46,724 nt of DNA from Candidatus Helarchaeota archaeon (GCA_013375455.1 JABXJT010000036.1:1-46724), one strand, 5' to 3'. Positions 24,898 to 33,137 are shown, counted from the first letter of the stretch. The notes: a model not told the origin generated them from the letters alone. Program-made: numbers and translations.

Positions 24898-25422
24898 TTG
24901 GGTTCATTTAAACTGAAAATGCTGCTACTCGGAGACGCCGCTGTAGGCAAAACGAGTATGATCAAGCAATACATTAAGGGAAGCTTTGCCAAGGATTACA
25001 AAATGACAATAGGAACAGATATTTTCACGAAGGATGTAATTACTGATGAACATACGATTACTTTAAGTATCTGGGACATTGCAGGACAAGAACGCTTTAA
25101 GTTTTTCAGGCAATCATTCTATCGAGGAGCATCTGGCGCGATGGTCGTTTTTGATCTTACAAGGTATCCTACCTTCAACCCAAATGTGGTCAATTGGTTA
25201 AAGGAGTTGTGGGGCTTCACCGGACGTATCCCAGTAATTTTGATTGGAAACAAGGTTGATCTTGCCGATTTGCGAAATGTCCGCGAAAACGACGTTCAGA
25301 CGTTTGCAGATAAAATTCCCTGTAAATATATCGAAACTTCAGCTAAAACTGGTATTCATATAGATGAGTCTTTCAAGGAATTGGCTTTAGGCATGTTAAA
25401 TAAAATGCTTCAAGGTAAATAA
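24898..25422 (+). CDS. Ras-superfamily (Rab-like) small GTPase
   Basis: A 174-aa small GTPase with every G-box: G1 GDAAVGKT (12-19), G2 Thr in TIGTD (40), G3 WDIAGQE (59-65, with the catalytic Gln64), G4 NKVD (118-121) and G5 ETSAK (146-150). The switch regions and the RFKFFRQSFYRGA segment are Rab/Ras-like. It should act as a GTP-driven switch. The start is TTG at 24898 (MGSFKLKMLLLG), with GGAG about ten bases before. It ends MLNKMLQGK with no C-terminal Cys motif, so membrane attachment by prenylation is not expected. Such genes are abundant in Asgard archaea. Partner regulators may be the longin-like proteins in this window (inference). Confidence 0.95.
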   Translation: MGSFKLKMLLLGDAAVGKTSMIKQYIKGSFAKDYKMTIGTDIFTKDVITDEHTITLSIWDIAGQERFKFFRQSFYRGASGAMVVFDLTRYPTFNPNVVNWLKELWGFTGRIPVILIGNKVDLADLRNVRENDVQTFADKIPCKYIETSAKTGIHIDESFKELALGMLNKMLQGK

Positions 25423-25463
25423 AATAAATTATTGCCGACATTAGAATCTATTTTTTATGCAAT

Positions 25464-25847
25464 TCATTTCTTTCTTCTTAATTCCGTTGCGATATCCGTG
25501 TATTCCTTCCCAGATCGTTTAATTTTAATGTTAGGGCCAATACCAGATAGTTTTCGATCGATTATAATTAATTCTTCTTTGGTTAGTTTGGATTGGAGAT
25601 TTTCAGTTTGGACCAAATATTGGAGAATTTCGAGGATCCTTTTTGCAATTAATGGACGGTGAGGAAGAATTTGAGTTTTATAATAGTTCAAAGCATCAGG
25701 CATCATTAAAATTGTAAGGAATTTATCAGTTTTATCGGTTTTAGTTTTCTTCAATTCTTCTTCTTTTTTTTGTGTATCAATTCGCTTCATCATTTGAGCC
25801 ATTTTTTTATGTCGTAGGCGTTTTAGTTCATCTTGTTCTTCGGACAT
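25464..25847 (-). CDS. PDCD5-like DNA-binding protein
   Basis: A 127-aa member of the PDCD5/TFAR19 (dsDNA-binding protein, COG2118) family found in archaea and eukaryotes. A highly charged N-terminal helix (ELKRLRHKKMAQMMKRI) precedes the helical core with LTILMMPDALNYYKTQILPHRPLIAKRILEIL, corresponding to the conserved L-x-P-E-A...RPE.A segment. The KLTKEELIIIDRKLSGI helix and the basic IKIKRSGK end complete the fold. The LMMPDA segment and Arg/Lys-rich tail support the assignment, though sequence divergence from typical archaeal members is notable. It is convergent with the GTPase gene. Confidence 0.75.
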   Translation of the reverse strand: MSEEQDELKRLRHKKMAQMMKRIDTQKKEEELKKTKTDKTDKFLTILMMPDALNYYKTQILPHRPLIAKRILEILQYLVQTENLQSKLTKEELIIIDRKLSGIGPNIKIKRSGKEYTDIATELRRKK

Positions 25848-26012
25848 ATAAAATCTTCTTCAATTTTGTTTTAATTCAACTTGTTTCAATATCTGACTTA
25901 TAATAACTGGCACCATTTTTTTATTTTTTCTAAACGCGAAATAAACATATAAATAAGAGAAGTGGAAACTTTCTATTACAAGAGATATATTTGCGCATTT
26001 TGACCGAGGAAG

Positions 26013-26020
26013 TTTATATA
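26013..26020 (+). promoter_or_regulatory. TATA-box candidate for the LRR gene
   Basis: TTTATATA lies 57 bases before the LRR start codon, inside an AT-rich gap, and GAGGGG sits about seven bases before the ATG. A short leader is expected. Only the sequence match supports it. Confidence 0.4.
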
Positions 26021-26076
26021 TTGGGGGATATTATTATAATCAAAAAGGATATCATTAAAAAGACTGAGGGGCCTGT

Positions 26077-27300
26077 ATGAATGAACCGTTTGTTAGGCTC
26101 GAGCGGCAGAAATACTGGGTGAAAAACAACACGTTGGACTTGAGCTACCCTAAATCATACGTTGAAGACCTTACCCTAATCGAAGGTTTGGATAACTTAA
26201 CAAACCTCAAAAAGCTGGATCTTTCGCGAAACAGGATTAAAAACATTCGCGGGATCGAGAAATTAACGGGACTCAGGGAATTGAACCTCTCGTACATCGA
26301 AACAACAGATTTGAGGGGCTTGGGGGCGTTAAAGAACCTCGAGCGGCTAGACTTGGCTTATAGCCACATTTATCATGTTGAGGAATTGGAGGCGTTACCC
26401 AACCTGCAAGTCTTGCACGCGGAGGGATCTTCCTTAATCAAGCGGGATTATGAGTCGATAACGGGCAATCCCCGCCTTCGAGACGCATTGAAGAGGGGAG
26501 AGGCGAATTCCAAAAAGAAGACGGTGACAATACAAGTCGGTCTGTCGAAATATGAGGAAGGTTATACTGATTGGGGCGAATTTATCATATGGGATGGGAC
26601 TTTCGATTTGAGTCACGTCGAGATAAATAACCTCTATCCGCAAGTCGGTGCGTGCTTGGATCCTGAAGATTGGGCAAGTATCCGCAAGCTGATACTCCAT
26701 GACTCGAGTGTCTTGGAATTTTACAAGCTTGATTGGCTGTCTAACCTCGAAGTGTTGTATGCTCCCTCGAATCTAATCAACGACACCAGCGAGTTGGGTG
26801 CCATGCCCAAGCTCCAAATCCTCGATATACAAAATAATAAAATTGCTAAAATTGAAGGGCTGGCGGAGCTCCCTGCTCTCCACGAATTGAACCTGTCAAG
26901 AAATAAAATTCAAAAGATAGAGGGTTTGGATCGTCTCGCGAACCTCCGCTACCTATACCTGGAATACAATCAAATCAAAGAAATAGAGGGATTAGAAGGA
27001 TTGGATCTTCTTGGCTTAGATCTCCCTGGAAATCAAGTCGCGGAGATCCAAGGGCTGGAGAATTTGACCAACCTCGAATTTCTGAACCTCCGCGGAAACA
27101 AGCTCGGGCGCATCGATGGATTGGAGGCTCTGAGCCGCCTCGAGGTCTTGGACCTGCGTTATAACAACCTCGGGAAAGTAGAGGGGTTGGACCATCTAAC
27201 CGAACTGAAGGAATTGTACCTTAATGGCAACCAAATAAAGAATCTAGAGGGGCTGGACCACCTAACTAAGCTCCAACTACTGGATTTATCTCGAGGCTAA
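26077..27300 (+). CDS. SDS22-like leucine-rich-repeat protein, probably 3'-truncated
   Basis: A 407-aa LRR protein of the 22-residue type (L-x2-L-x-L-x2-N-x-I-x2-I-x-G-L). Three to four repeats are at residues 28-130 and about eight at 225-405. Between them is a non-repeat segment (VTIQVGLSKYEEGYTDWGEF and following) resembling the end of one solenoid and the start of another. Repeats such as LDLSRNKIQKIEGLDRLANL are regular. It stops in LLDLSRG, in the middle of a repeat and without a capping motif, exactly where foreign-looking GC-rich sequence begins. The gene is thus probably cut by recombination. LRR proteins bind partner proteins; the partner is unknown. Confidence 0.8.
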   Translation: MNEPFVRLERQKYWVKNNTLDLSYPKSYVEDLTLIEGLDNLTNLKKLDLSRNRIKNIRGIEKLTGLRELNLSYIETTDLRGLGALKNLERLDLAYSHIYHVEELEALPNLQVLHAEGSSLIKRDYESITGNPRLRDALKRGEANSKKKTVTIQVGLSKYEEGYTDWGEFIIWDGTFDLSHVEINNLYPQVGACLDPEDWASIRKLILHDSSVLEFYKLDWLSNLEVLYAPSNLINDTSELGAMPKLQILDIQNNKIAKIEGLAELPALHELNLSRNKIQKIEGLDRLANLRYLYLEYNQIKEIEGLEGLDLLGLDLPGNQVAEIQGLENLTNLEFLNLRGNKLGRIDGLEALSRLEVLDLRYNNLGKVEGLDHLTELKELYLNGNQIKNLEGLDHLTKLQLLDLSRG

Positions 27301-27718
27301 GATCTTTCTTTCGTAACCGCAATACCACCACCACCCACACGGTTAGCGCCACGGCAGGCAATAAGTACCCCGGGATTCCCGAGTCATCCGGACCGACCGC
27401 CGTCAAGTGAAAGAACAAGACCCTCCCATCGTCCACCCCTACTGCGATGGACTGCCCATCCGCGCTGATCGCAGCTGACCTAACGGTGGTGCTCACGGTG
27501 GGGGACCAGACGGGCGCAGAGCTATTAATGTTAAATAGATAAACGGAATCGAGGTTCCCGGCAGTCAAGTAGCTCCCGTCGCTGGAGAAAGCAAGCCCCC
27601 AGACGCCGCTCGGTGCGGTAGTATAGGTCCACAGGGGTGTCGAGTCGCTCCGGTTGAACGCGATGACCTTGCCGTCCGCCGTGCCCGCGGCGATGTACTG
27701 ACCGCGTGTCGCAACTCA
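27266..27718 (-). pseudogene. 5'-truncated beta-propeller surface-protein fragment
   Basis: On the minus strand an open stretch encodes the C-terminal part of a WD40/PQQ-like propeller protein: repeats GVWGLAFSSDGSYLTAG and VRSAAISADGQSIAVGVDDG, a membrane helix (ALTVWVVVVLRLRKK) and a short cytoplasmic tail. Going upstream, the frame reads through QYIAAGTADGKVIAF and then hits a stop near 27719, with no start codon and no beginning of the domain. The end overlaps the LRR gene's last 35 bases. GC content is well above the surroundings. It is the tail of a larger surface protein whose front half is missing. Confidence 0.65.
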
Positions 27719-27975
27719 CCGTGCTGCCTCCGGCGTTACCGCCGTGGCGCCAGTGGCTGAACGAGAATTGGTGGTGGATCGTGATCATCGGGGGAGTCAT
27801 TGGGGTGGCGATGGTGATGCTAAGGGTCGTCAACCGCCGACACGGGGATCGGCTGATCCGCAAGAAACCAAGGCGGACGGTGAAGGATCTCGCGCAGAAG
27901 ATCAGGAAGACACCTAAAGAACCGCAACAGGATGTAGTTCTCGAGGAAGAGGAGCCAGAAGTATTGAAGGATTAA
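27706..27975 (+). pseudogene. 5'-truncated membrane-anchor tail of a surface protein
   Basis: The frame encodes a proline linker (VLPPALPPWRQWLNENWWW), one membrane helix (IVIIGGVIGVAMVML) and a charged cytoplasmic tail ending EEPEVLKD. This is how a secreted protein's C-terminus looks, but the extracellular part is absent. It opens directly at the point where the minus-strand propeller fragment begins, so the two lie head to head at about 27705-27720. A GTG at 27706 could formally start it, but no domain precedes the anchor. It is GC-rich like the propeller fragment. Confidence 0.55.
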
Positions 27976-28086
27976 GTTGAGGTGGGGTTTGAACGATTTT
28001 TTATTTTTGTTATTTCCCGACTTTTAGTTAATTTTTAATAAGTGAAATTTCAAATATATTCAAGAACCTGAAAACTGGTGGAAATA

Positions 28087-28161
28087 ATGGAGTCCAGCAA
28101 GAGAATCGAGGATTCGGCAAGCCCGGAGAGATTTGAGGACTCAACAAACCAGGAGAGATAA
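28087..28161 (+). CDS. Possible 24-aa leader peptide with imperfect internal repeat
   Basis: A 24-codon frame (MESSKRIEDSASPERFEDSTNQER) ends 17 bases before the large zinc-ribbon gene. It contains two imperfect 24-base direct repeats (GAGGATTCGGCAAGCC... and GAGGACTCAACAAACC...). It may be a true leader, or may only be an accident of the repeated leader DNA. No ribosome binding site stands out. Confidence 0.25.
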   Translation: MESSKRIEDSASPERFEDSTNQER

Positions 28162-28178
28162 GGAGAGAGATTAAGAGT

Positions 28179-30329
28179 ATGACAACGCGAAAACCTACGT
28201 GGCTCCGATTGCCCTGTTCTCGTTGTGCCACTGAGATTCCAGAATTAATCGAGGGCGTCACAATCAGGTGCCTACAATGCGGGGCAGATAATACATTCTA
28301 TGAAAGTAAACGGTTTTTAGAGAAAAAAGCAACAGATATGTTTGGAGAAGTACCGTCAATCGAATTTATCGATGATCCAAATAAAAGAGTTGCTACCCTC
28401 AATGCTCGTTTAAGTAAACTCAAAGATACTTTTCAAAAGTTAGAACCTGATTATCAGGAAGTAGAAAAACACGCCATAGTTGCCACGCCATTGGAAAAGT
28501 ACGGAGTGAGCGGTCGAAAGATCATGAGTTTGGTGCAACAATATCACGCTCTTGCGGTTCTTGTTAAAAATTACTGTCTTCCCCTACCGATGACTGTGGA
28601 GGAATCTACGCCGTCCCAAGAATTATATTACACGTGCGCCTTTCGTGGTTTGTTATTTTTAGGAACGTATCATACCATTGAGGCGAGAAGGGCATCAGTA
28701 AATACGGAAGCTACAAAACAATATGATGCTGCCGCTCGAAATTTCGTTAAAGCAGCAGATATTGCGAGTCAGGCAATAGACACGGGTTTTGGAGCTTTTA
28801 GAACCAAAAAGGCACTCGCTGATGCCGTAAATAACTATTCTACAGGATTAGCTTCAGTTACGCGTGGAAATCCGGATTACGCCACTCGTAAATTCAAACA
28901 GGTACGCTCCTTACTGGAAGATATCATAACAAGGGAGCCACGCGCTAAAATTGACCACGTTCGAGTGGGCATGATTGTTTCACTTCAGCCATCGATTAAA
29001 ATGATTTTAAAACAACTAAAAGAGGGTGTGAAGGTTCGTGAAACATCAAAAGTTCGTCTTTATCCACTCGACAAAAGTAAGGAGATAATCGATACAGTTC
29101 GAGGCGCTAGGGATTGGGTTGAGAAACAAAAGGAACGTTTTAATGGGATTATGGATTTTTACAAGCGTTTGAATTATGGAGAAAAATTAGATTATATGAA
29201 ACGCTATGATGAACGCTTTCAGGAATTTTATGGAAGCATTAAAGTCATTTATGATGATACTGTTCGAGAAATTGTTGGGAATCTTTCCGAAGAATACAAT
29301 TTTAAGGCCGGTCAGCTATTCCGCCGGTTAGAAAGCGCTGCCAAAACGGCGGTTTTACCTGGTGAAAGCACCAGAGAGCAGTTCGATGAAGGTCGGAAGG
29401 AATTAGAAGCGATAGATGAACTCTTCAAGTCAGTTATGGCAACACTTCTCAATTCAATGTATTCACAAAAAAGCATAAAGAGTTCTGAGTATACGAATGA
29501 AGCTGAAGAAGCAATAAAAACTGCTCATGCAACTTTTGACGATTTAGTTCGAACTGCTGTTACACAATTAATTCTCGATTATGATGAGAGTACTCAACGT
29601 GTTTTTGATCGCCTTTCGCCCATTGCTGATTCAGCAAAACTTCCTGGTGAAGATGTTATCGAACAATTTCGAGATTCCAGAGCAGAACTTGATTCTCTAG
29701 GATTTACTATATCTTCTCTTGTAGATGTTTCATACACCGTAAAGCGGAAAGAATTTACGGATCGGATTCAGGCAGTTCAAAAACGCCAACATGGGCAATT
29801 CGATACGATAATTAGAAGGGCGGTTATCAACTTAGTTGGGGATTACGGAGTGGTGGGGAAGAAAATCGTGGTTACCGCCGTTCCTGTTGCTCGCGCGGCT
29901 GGTGCCCTTGGAGATCGCGCACTCGACCAAATGGCAGAATGTAAAAAGGACATTGATTCGGCCGACGAATCGCTAGAAAACGTGATCAACCAACTGTTGG
30001 CTGTAGGATTCAATGTTAAAAGGCATGAATTCTCCCCCAGAATCATTGATGCACAATTCAACCGGGACCGTGATTTTGTTGATAGCGTGAGAACTGCTGT
30101 ACAATCATTGCTAACCTTTACGGCAATGCCTCGGTGGAAGATGATTCGGATTCGCAAGGATATTACCAAGAAGGGTGAATCTGCCATGGCACGTGGGAGA
30201 TATGCGATGGCTGCACGATACTTTGCTGATTCCGCAAAGATCAGCCAAGAGCTAGGTGAAATGGAACGTGCCAAGGAACTTGAAGAACGAGCCCGCGGTA
30301 TGGAACGTTTAGCTTCGATGATTGGTTAA
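28179..30329 (+). CDS. Zinc-ribbon protein with three long helical repeats
   Basis: A 716-aa soluble protein. It begins with a C4 zinc ribbon (C13, C16, C31, C34; LPCSRCATEI...IRCLQCGADN). A helical region that looks TPR-like (AARNFVKAADIASQAI) follows. Then come three related units of about 90-95 residues at roughly 350-640, each with a helix before a (L/G)PGE-like turn: AKTAVLPGESTREQF, ADSAKLPGEDVIEQF and ARAAGALGDRALDQM, followed by E-L-x-S/A and VKRKEF-type helices. The tail AMAARYFADSAKISQELGEMERAKELEERAR is another TPR-like hairpin. The architecture suggests a long scaffold or spectrin-like rod, but no family is recognised. GGAGAGAG precedes the ATG by about ten bases. Confidence 0.75.
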   Translation: MTTRKPTWLRLPCSRCATEIPELIEGVTIRCLQCGADNTFYESKRFLEKKATDMFGEVPSIEFIDDPNKRVATLNARLSKLKDTFQKLEPDYQEVEKHAIVATPLEKYGVSGRKIMSLVQQYHALAVLVKNYCLPLPMTVEESTPSQELYYTCAFRGLLFLGTYHTIEARRASVNTEATKQYDAAARNFVKAADIASQAIDTGFGAFRTKKALADAVNNYSTGLASVTRGNPDYATRKFKQVRSLLEDIITREPRAKIDHVRVGMIVSLQPSIKMILKQLKEGVKVRETSKVRLYPLDKSKEIIDTVRGARDWVEKQKERFNGIMDFYKRLNYGEKLDYMKRYDERFQEFYGSIKVIYDDTVREIVGNLSEEYNFKAGQLFRRLESAAKTAVLPGESTREQFDEGRKELEAIDELFKSVMATLLNSMYSQKSIKSSEYTNEAEEAIKTAHATFDDLVRTAVTQLILDYDESTQRVFDRLSPIADSAKLPGEDVIEQFRDSRAELDSLGFTISSLVDVSYTVKRKEFTDRIQAVQKRQHGQFDTIIRRAVINLVGDYGVVGKKIVVTAVPVARAAGALGDRALDQMAECKKDIDSADESLENVINQLLAVGFNVKRHEFSPRIIDAQFNRDRDFVDSVRTAVQSLLTFTAMPRWKMIRIRKDITKKGESAMARGRYAMAARYFADSAKISQELGEMERAKELEERARGMERLASMIG

Positions 30330-30423
30330 TCACCCATCCATTTTTTATCTTCCTTTTTGAATTCTTAGCTCTGATACGAGAAAAGGAAAAATTTTTAATG
30401 CTATACTTCTAGGAAATTTTGAA

Positions 30424-30546
30424 CTACCACTGCCTAAAGGCAGATGGATTCCTCCTTCCTTGACCATTGCCTGCTAACACGGGTCTTACACGATCTCCAG
30501 AGGCGTGACTTTCCGTAGTCCCTACGGTAGCATGATTATCCTTAAA
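30424..30546 (-). pseudogene. tnpB: 3' remnant of an IS200/IS605 TnpB gene
   Basis: Read on the minus strand, one frame gives the classic TnpB C-terminus: ATVGTTESHASGDRVRP, then the variable tail NPSAFRQW and a stop. The T-V-G-T-T-E...A-S-G-D pattern follows the zinc finger in many archaeal TnpB proteins. Upstream a stop cuts the frame, so the nuclease domain is gone. The end overlaps a stem (CTGCC-TAAA-GGCAG, 30430-30443) of the kind found at the end of the TnpB omega RNA and transposon right end. Confidence 0.7.
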
Positions 30547-30637
30547 TTATTATTGGAGTTGATTCTATATAAATATGAGAAATACCTGAAAGTATTAATA
30601 AGCATCAAAACTGAGATATACTGTATTCTTAATCCGT

Positions 30638-30657
30638 CCACTCCCTAAAGGTGGTGG
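30638..30657 (-). repeat. Second TnpB/omega-RNA-like end hairpin
   Basis: CCAC(TCCCTAAAGGTG)GTGG forms a short stem with the same TAAA loop as the TnpB remnant nearby. In minus-strand translation it gives a tail ATTFREW resembling the TnpB end SAFRQW. It is probably the end of a second decayed element of the same family. It lies in the leader of the AdoMet synthetase gene. Confidence 0.4.
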
Positions 30658-30692
30658 CTTTCAATTAAGGTAAATTACATTTTAAAAAGTGA

Positions 30693-31913
30693 ATGATTAT
30701 GGCAAACGTCAAGGTCGAAAAACTCATCGGAAGATATATTGAAGATGTAGAGATTGAGATGGTTGAAAGAAAAGGCGCTGGACATCCAGATTCGATGTGT
30801 GATAATGCAGCTGAGGCGCTTTCTAGAAAATTAAGCCTCTATTACATAGAACGTTTTGGAACCATTCTCCATCATAACGTTGATAAAGCAGCTCTCGTCG
30901 GAGGTCGCTCGGAACCCAAATTTGGTGGAGGGTTGGTAGTTGAGCCAATTTATTTTGCTTTAATCGGAAGAGCGATCTGCGATGTAATGAAGGGCGATAA
31001 GCTTCAAAAAGTGCCAGTTCACCGCTTGGCCAGAGAAGCCATAACTGAAACTCTAGAAGAGACCTTCAGATACATGAATCTTAAAACAGACGTCATCATT
31101 GATTGTAAAGTTAAACCCGGTAGCCAAGATTTGGTTGGACTGTTTGATTATCGCAAGCAAATACCGTTTGCGAATGATACCTCATTTGGCGTATCGCACG
31201 CACCGTTCTCAAACACTGAAAAGCTAGTGCATGAAATCGAGCTGTTTTTACAGAAGGAGGCCATACAGCGAATTCCCGCCATTGGGGAAGATATCAAAGT
31301 CATGGGGTTTAGGCAAGGCAAGGATATCAACTTAACGGTGGCAACTGCAATGGTTGATCGAGTAATCGATGATATAGACGCATATGTAGCTATTAAACAG
31401 GATATAGCTGAAGAAATCCTTAACCAAGTCCCAAAGATCATCGACCCCGATTATAACGTTTCAGTGGATATCAATTCAGCTGATATCGTTGAAAAGGAAG
31501 TTGTATACATCACCGTTACCGGTACCTCTGCCGAAAGTGGTGATGATGGGCAAGTAGGTCGAGGAAACAGAACTAATGGTTTGATAACCCCGAATCGTCC
31601 TATGTCGCTTGAAGCTGCCGCTGGAAAAAATCCGGTCTCGCACGTAGGGAAAATTTATAACGTCCTTGCAGGCATTTGTGCGGGTGAGATTGCGGATAAC
31701 GTCAAAGGAGCTAAACAAATACAAGTCAGAATTTTAAGCCAAATCGGCAAACCAATCAGTGAACCTTTAGTTGCTTCTATCAATATTCTGCCTGAGACTG
31801 ATGCGAGCTGGAACACTATTAGTTATGAAGCAGAACAAATTGCTCAAGAAAAATTAGCTAATATTACTAAACTCACCGATATGTTCTTGCACAAGAAAGT
31901 CACCGTTTGGTAA
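30693..31913 (+). CDS. mat: S-adenosylmethionine synthetase, archaeal type
   Basis: Makes S-adenosylmethionine from methionine and ATP, supplying all methyltransferases in the cell. It is the archaeal family (PF01941, about 400 aa), not the bacterial MetK type. Signatures include ERKGAGHPDSMCDNAAEALS at the N-terminus, VGGRSEPKFGGG, GRGNRTNGLITPNRPMSLEAAAGKNPVSHVGKIYN near residue 290, and the closing TDASWNTISYEAEQIAQEKL. The length of 406 aa is normal. The first two in-frame ATGs (30693 and 30699) are both possible. The next gene, core MetE, is convergent and serves the same methionine cycle. Confidence 0.95.
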   Translation: MIMANVKVEKLIGRYIEDVEIEMVERKGAGHPDSMCDNAAEALSRKLSLYYIERFGTILHHNVDKAALVGGRSEPKFGGGLVVEPIYFALIGRAICDVMKGDKLQKVPVHRLAREAITETLEETFRYMNLKTDVIIDCKVKPGSQDLVGLFDYRKQIPFANDTSFGVSHAPFSNTEKLVHEIELFLQKEAIQRIPAIGEDIKVMGFRQGKDINLTVATAMVDRVIDDIDAYVAIKQDIAEEILNQVPKIIDPDYNVSVDINSADIVEKEVVYITVTGTSAESGDDGQVGRGNRTNGLITPNRPMSLEAAAGKNPVSHVGKIYNVLAGICAGEIADNVKGAKQIQVRILSQIGKPISEPLVASINILPETDASWNTISYEAEQIAQEKLANITKLTDMFLHKKVTVW

Positions 31914-31969
31914 GACCATATCATAAGTTTTTTATTGATTCCAATATAAATTGCTATCCAATTCTTTTT

Positions 31970-33109
31970 CTAAAAGTTTAATTTGTAGGTTCTTCTCAAT
32001 TTCACGGCTGCCTGTTCTTGAATTGTCAATAGCTGCTTCACGATTGTTTCGCCTTCTTCAGGGGTTGGTATATTAAAATTTCGAAAGCCACAGGCTGGTG
32101 TAAGTAATGACTGGGAGAGTAGCTTCTTAATTGGTATGTCTTTCTTAGCAATTGGATGGATATTTTTTTGTAAAGTGATGATTAACTCATCGGGCGTGGG
32201 GAAAAAATCATGTGGATCTAATTCACCTCTTAAAATTTCTGGGATGTTTTGTACTCCGAACAAGCTTTCGGGTGTATTTGGAGTAAGCCCGAAAGCAAAT
32301 CCACCTCCTCGCTCGACATATTCACTTAAGATTTCGATTCTAGTATTTTTAAGCGTATCTGGATATTTAATAGCATCATAGGATAGTAAATCAATAGGAT
32401 GTTCCAAAATAGCATCAATTACCGTAAAAGGATTGTCACATATATGAATTCCTTTCTTACATTGAATTAATCGAAAAACTCTCGAGAGCTTTTCAAGCGC
32501 AATTTCATATGAGATATCATTCTCGACTGAAAGAGGGAATAAGGGTTCATCTATAAACAGGATGACATTTGATTTTGAAATATCATTGGAACTAGCTATT
32601 TTTAAAAGATAGGATGAAAGCCAATGAGCAATTTCAGCTGATAGATCAACAATTAAATTAAAGAATTCAGGATTTCGGATGAGTTTTTCATTACTGGGCT
32701 GTAATTTGACGCTGGCTGCTTCAGTAATTGGGCCTGTCATTTGGCATTTTATGCCCTTAAAGTGATTTGAGGATCTAATTAACAATTCAGAAAATGTGTG
32801 GAGAGTTTTGTATGATTCTAAAGAGGGTTCAATTCCATGAGGGTGAAAGAGAAGTGATTTCATTTTCAAATTATTTTTAAATTCCTTTAATTTCTTTTCA
32901 AAATCTGGAGTATTGAGGTCGAGAATCACGCTTCCTTTCTGAAGAGAGAGTCCTGGAAATTCTTGGTGGAATTGAATGGTCATCTCATCAATGCTTAGCT
33001 GTGGGATGTAAGGGTGTGTTATCTTGGACTCCAATATATCAAGAATTACACGTTTCGAATCACTTAGCGGATGGGAACCAATACCTGTCGTTCCTAAATT
33101 CAATGACAA
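31970..33109 (-). CDS. Core MetE-like methionine synthase (cobalamin-independent family, C-terminal type)
   Basis: A 379-aa protein of the UROD/MetE TIM-barrel family corresponding to the catalytic C-terminal half of MetE. Visible are SHP at the start, CQMTGPITEAASVKL, the zinc-type GIHICDN, DLLSYDAIKYP, FAFGLTPN and the final zinc ligand region LLTPACGFRN. These supply His, Cys and Cys ligands that activate homocysteine. It lacks the N-terminal half of plant and bacterial MetE. Short archaeal versions are known to take methyl groups from methylated corrinoid proteins rather than folate; whether this one does is inferred. It is convergent with AdoMet synthetase, completing methionine regeneration. 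Confidence 0.85.
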   Translation of the reverse strand: MSLNLGTTGIGSHPLSDSKRVILDILESKITHPYIPQLSIDEMTIQFHQEFPGLSLQKGSVILDLNTPDFEKKLKEFKNNLKMKSLLFHPHGIEPSLESYKTLHTFSELLIRSSNHFKGIKCQMTGPITEAASVKLQPSNEKLIRNPEFFNLIVDLSAEIAHWLSSYLLKIASSNDISKSNVILFIDEPLFPLSVENDISYEIALEKLSRVFRLIQCKKGIHICDNPFTVIDAILEHPIDLLSYDAIKYPDTLKNTRIEILSEYVERGGGFAFGLTPNTPESLFGVQNIPEILRGELDPHDFFPTPDELIITLQKNIHPIAKKDIPIKKLLSQSLLTPACGFRNFNIPTPEEGETIVKQLLTIQEQAAVKLRRTYKLNF

Positions 33110-33137
33110 CTAATCACGGGCAAAAATATTATTGAAC

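Larger units (their letters stand above)
30330..30692. other. Intergenic region with decayed IS200/IS605 sequences
   Basis: This 363-base gap holds no intact gene. It carries the TnpB gene remnant at 30424-30546 and a second TnpB-end-like hairpin at 30638-30657, both on the minus strand and listed separately. The last 40 bases form the leader of the AdoMet synthetase gene. Confidence 0.6.

Noticed and set aside
27531..27863. A 110-aa minus-strand frame across the scar region
   Set aside because: It is a frame-shifted reading of the propeller fragment (low-complexity Arg/Ser/His-rich protein). The parallel frame gives the recognisable propeller repeats.
28028..28261. A minus-strand frame rich in Ser/Pro/Leu opposite the start of the scaffold gene
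   Set aside because: It is antisense to the repeated leader and to the zinc ribbon; its repeat (LLSPQISPGLP) is only the complement of the leader repeats.
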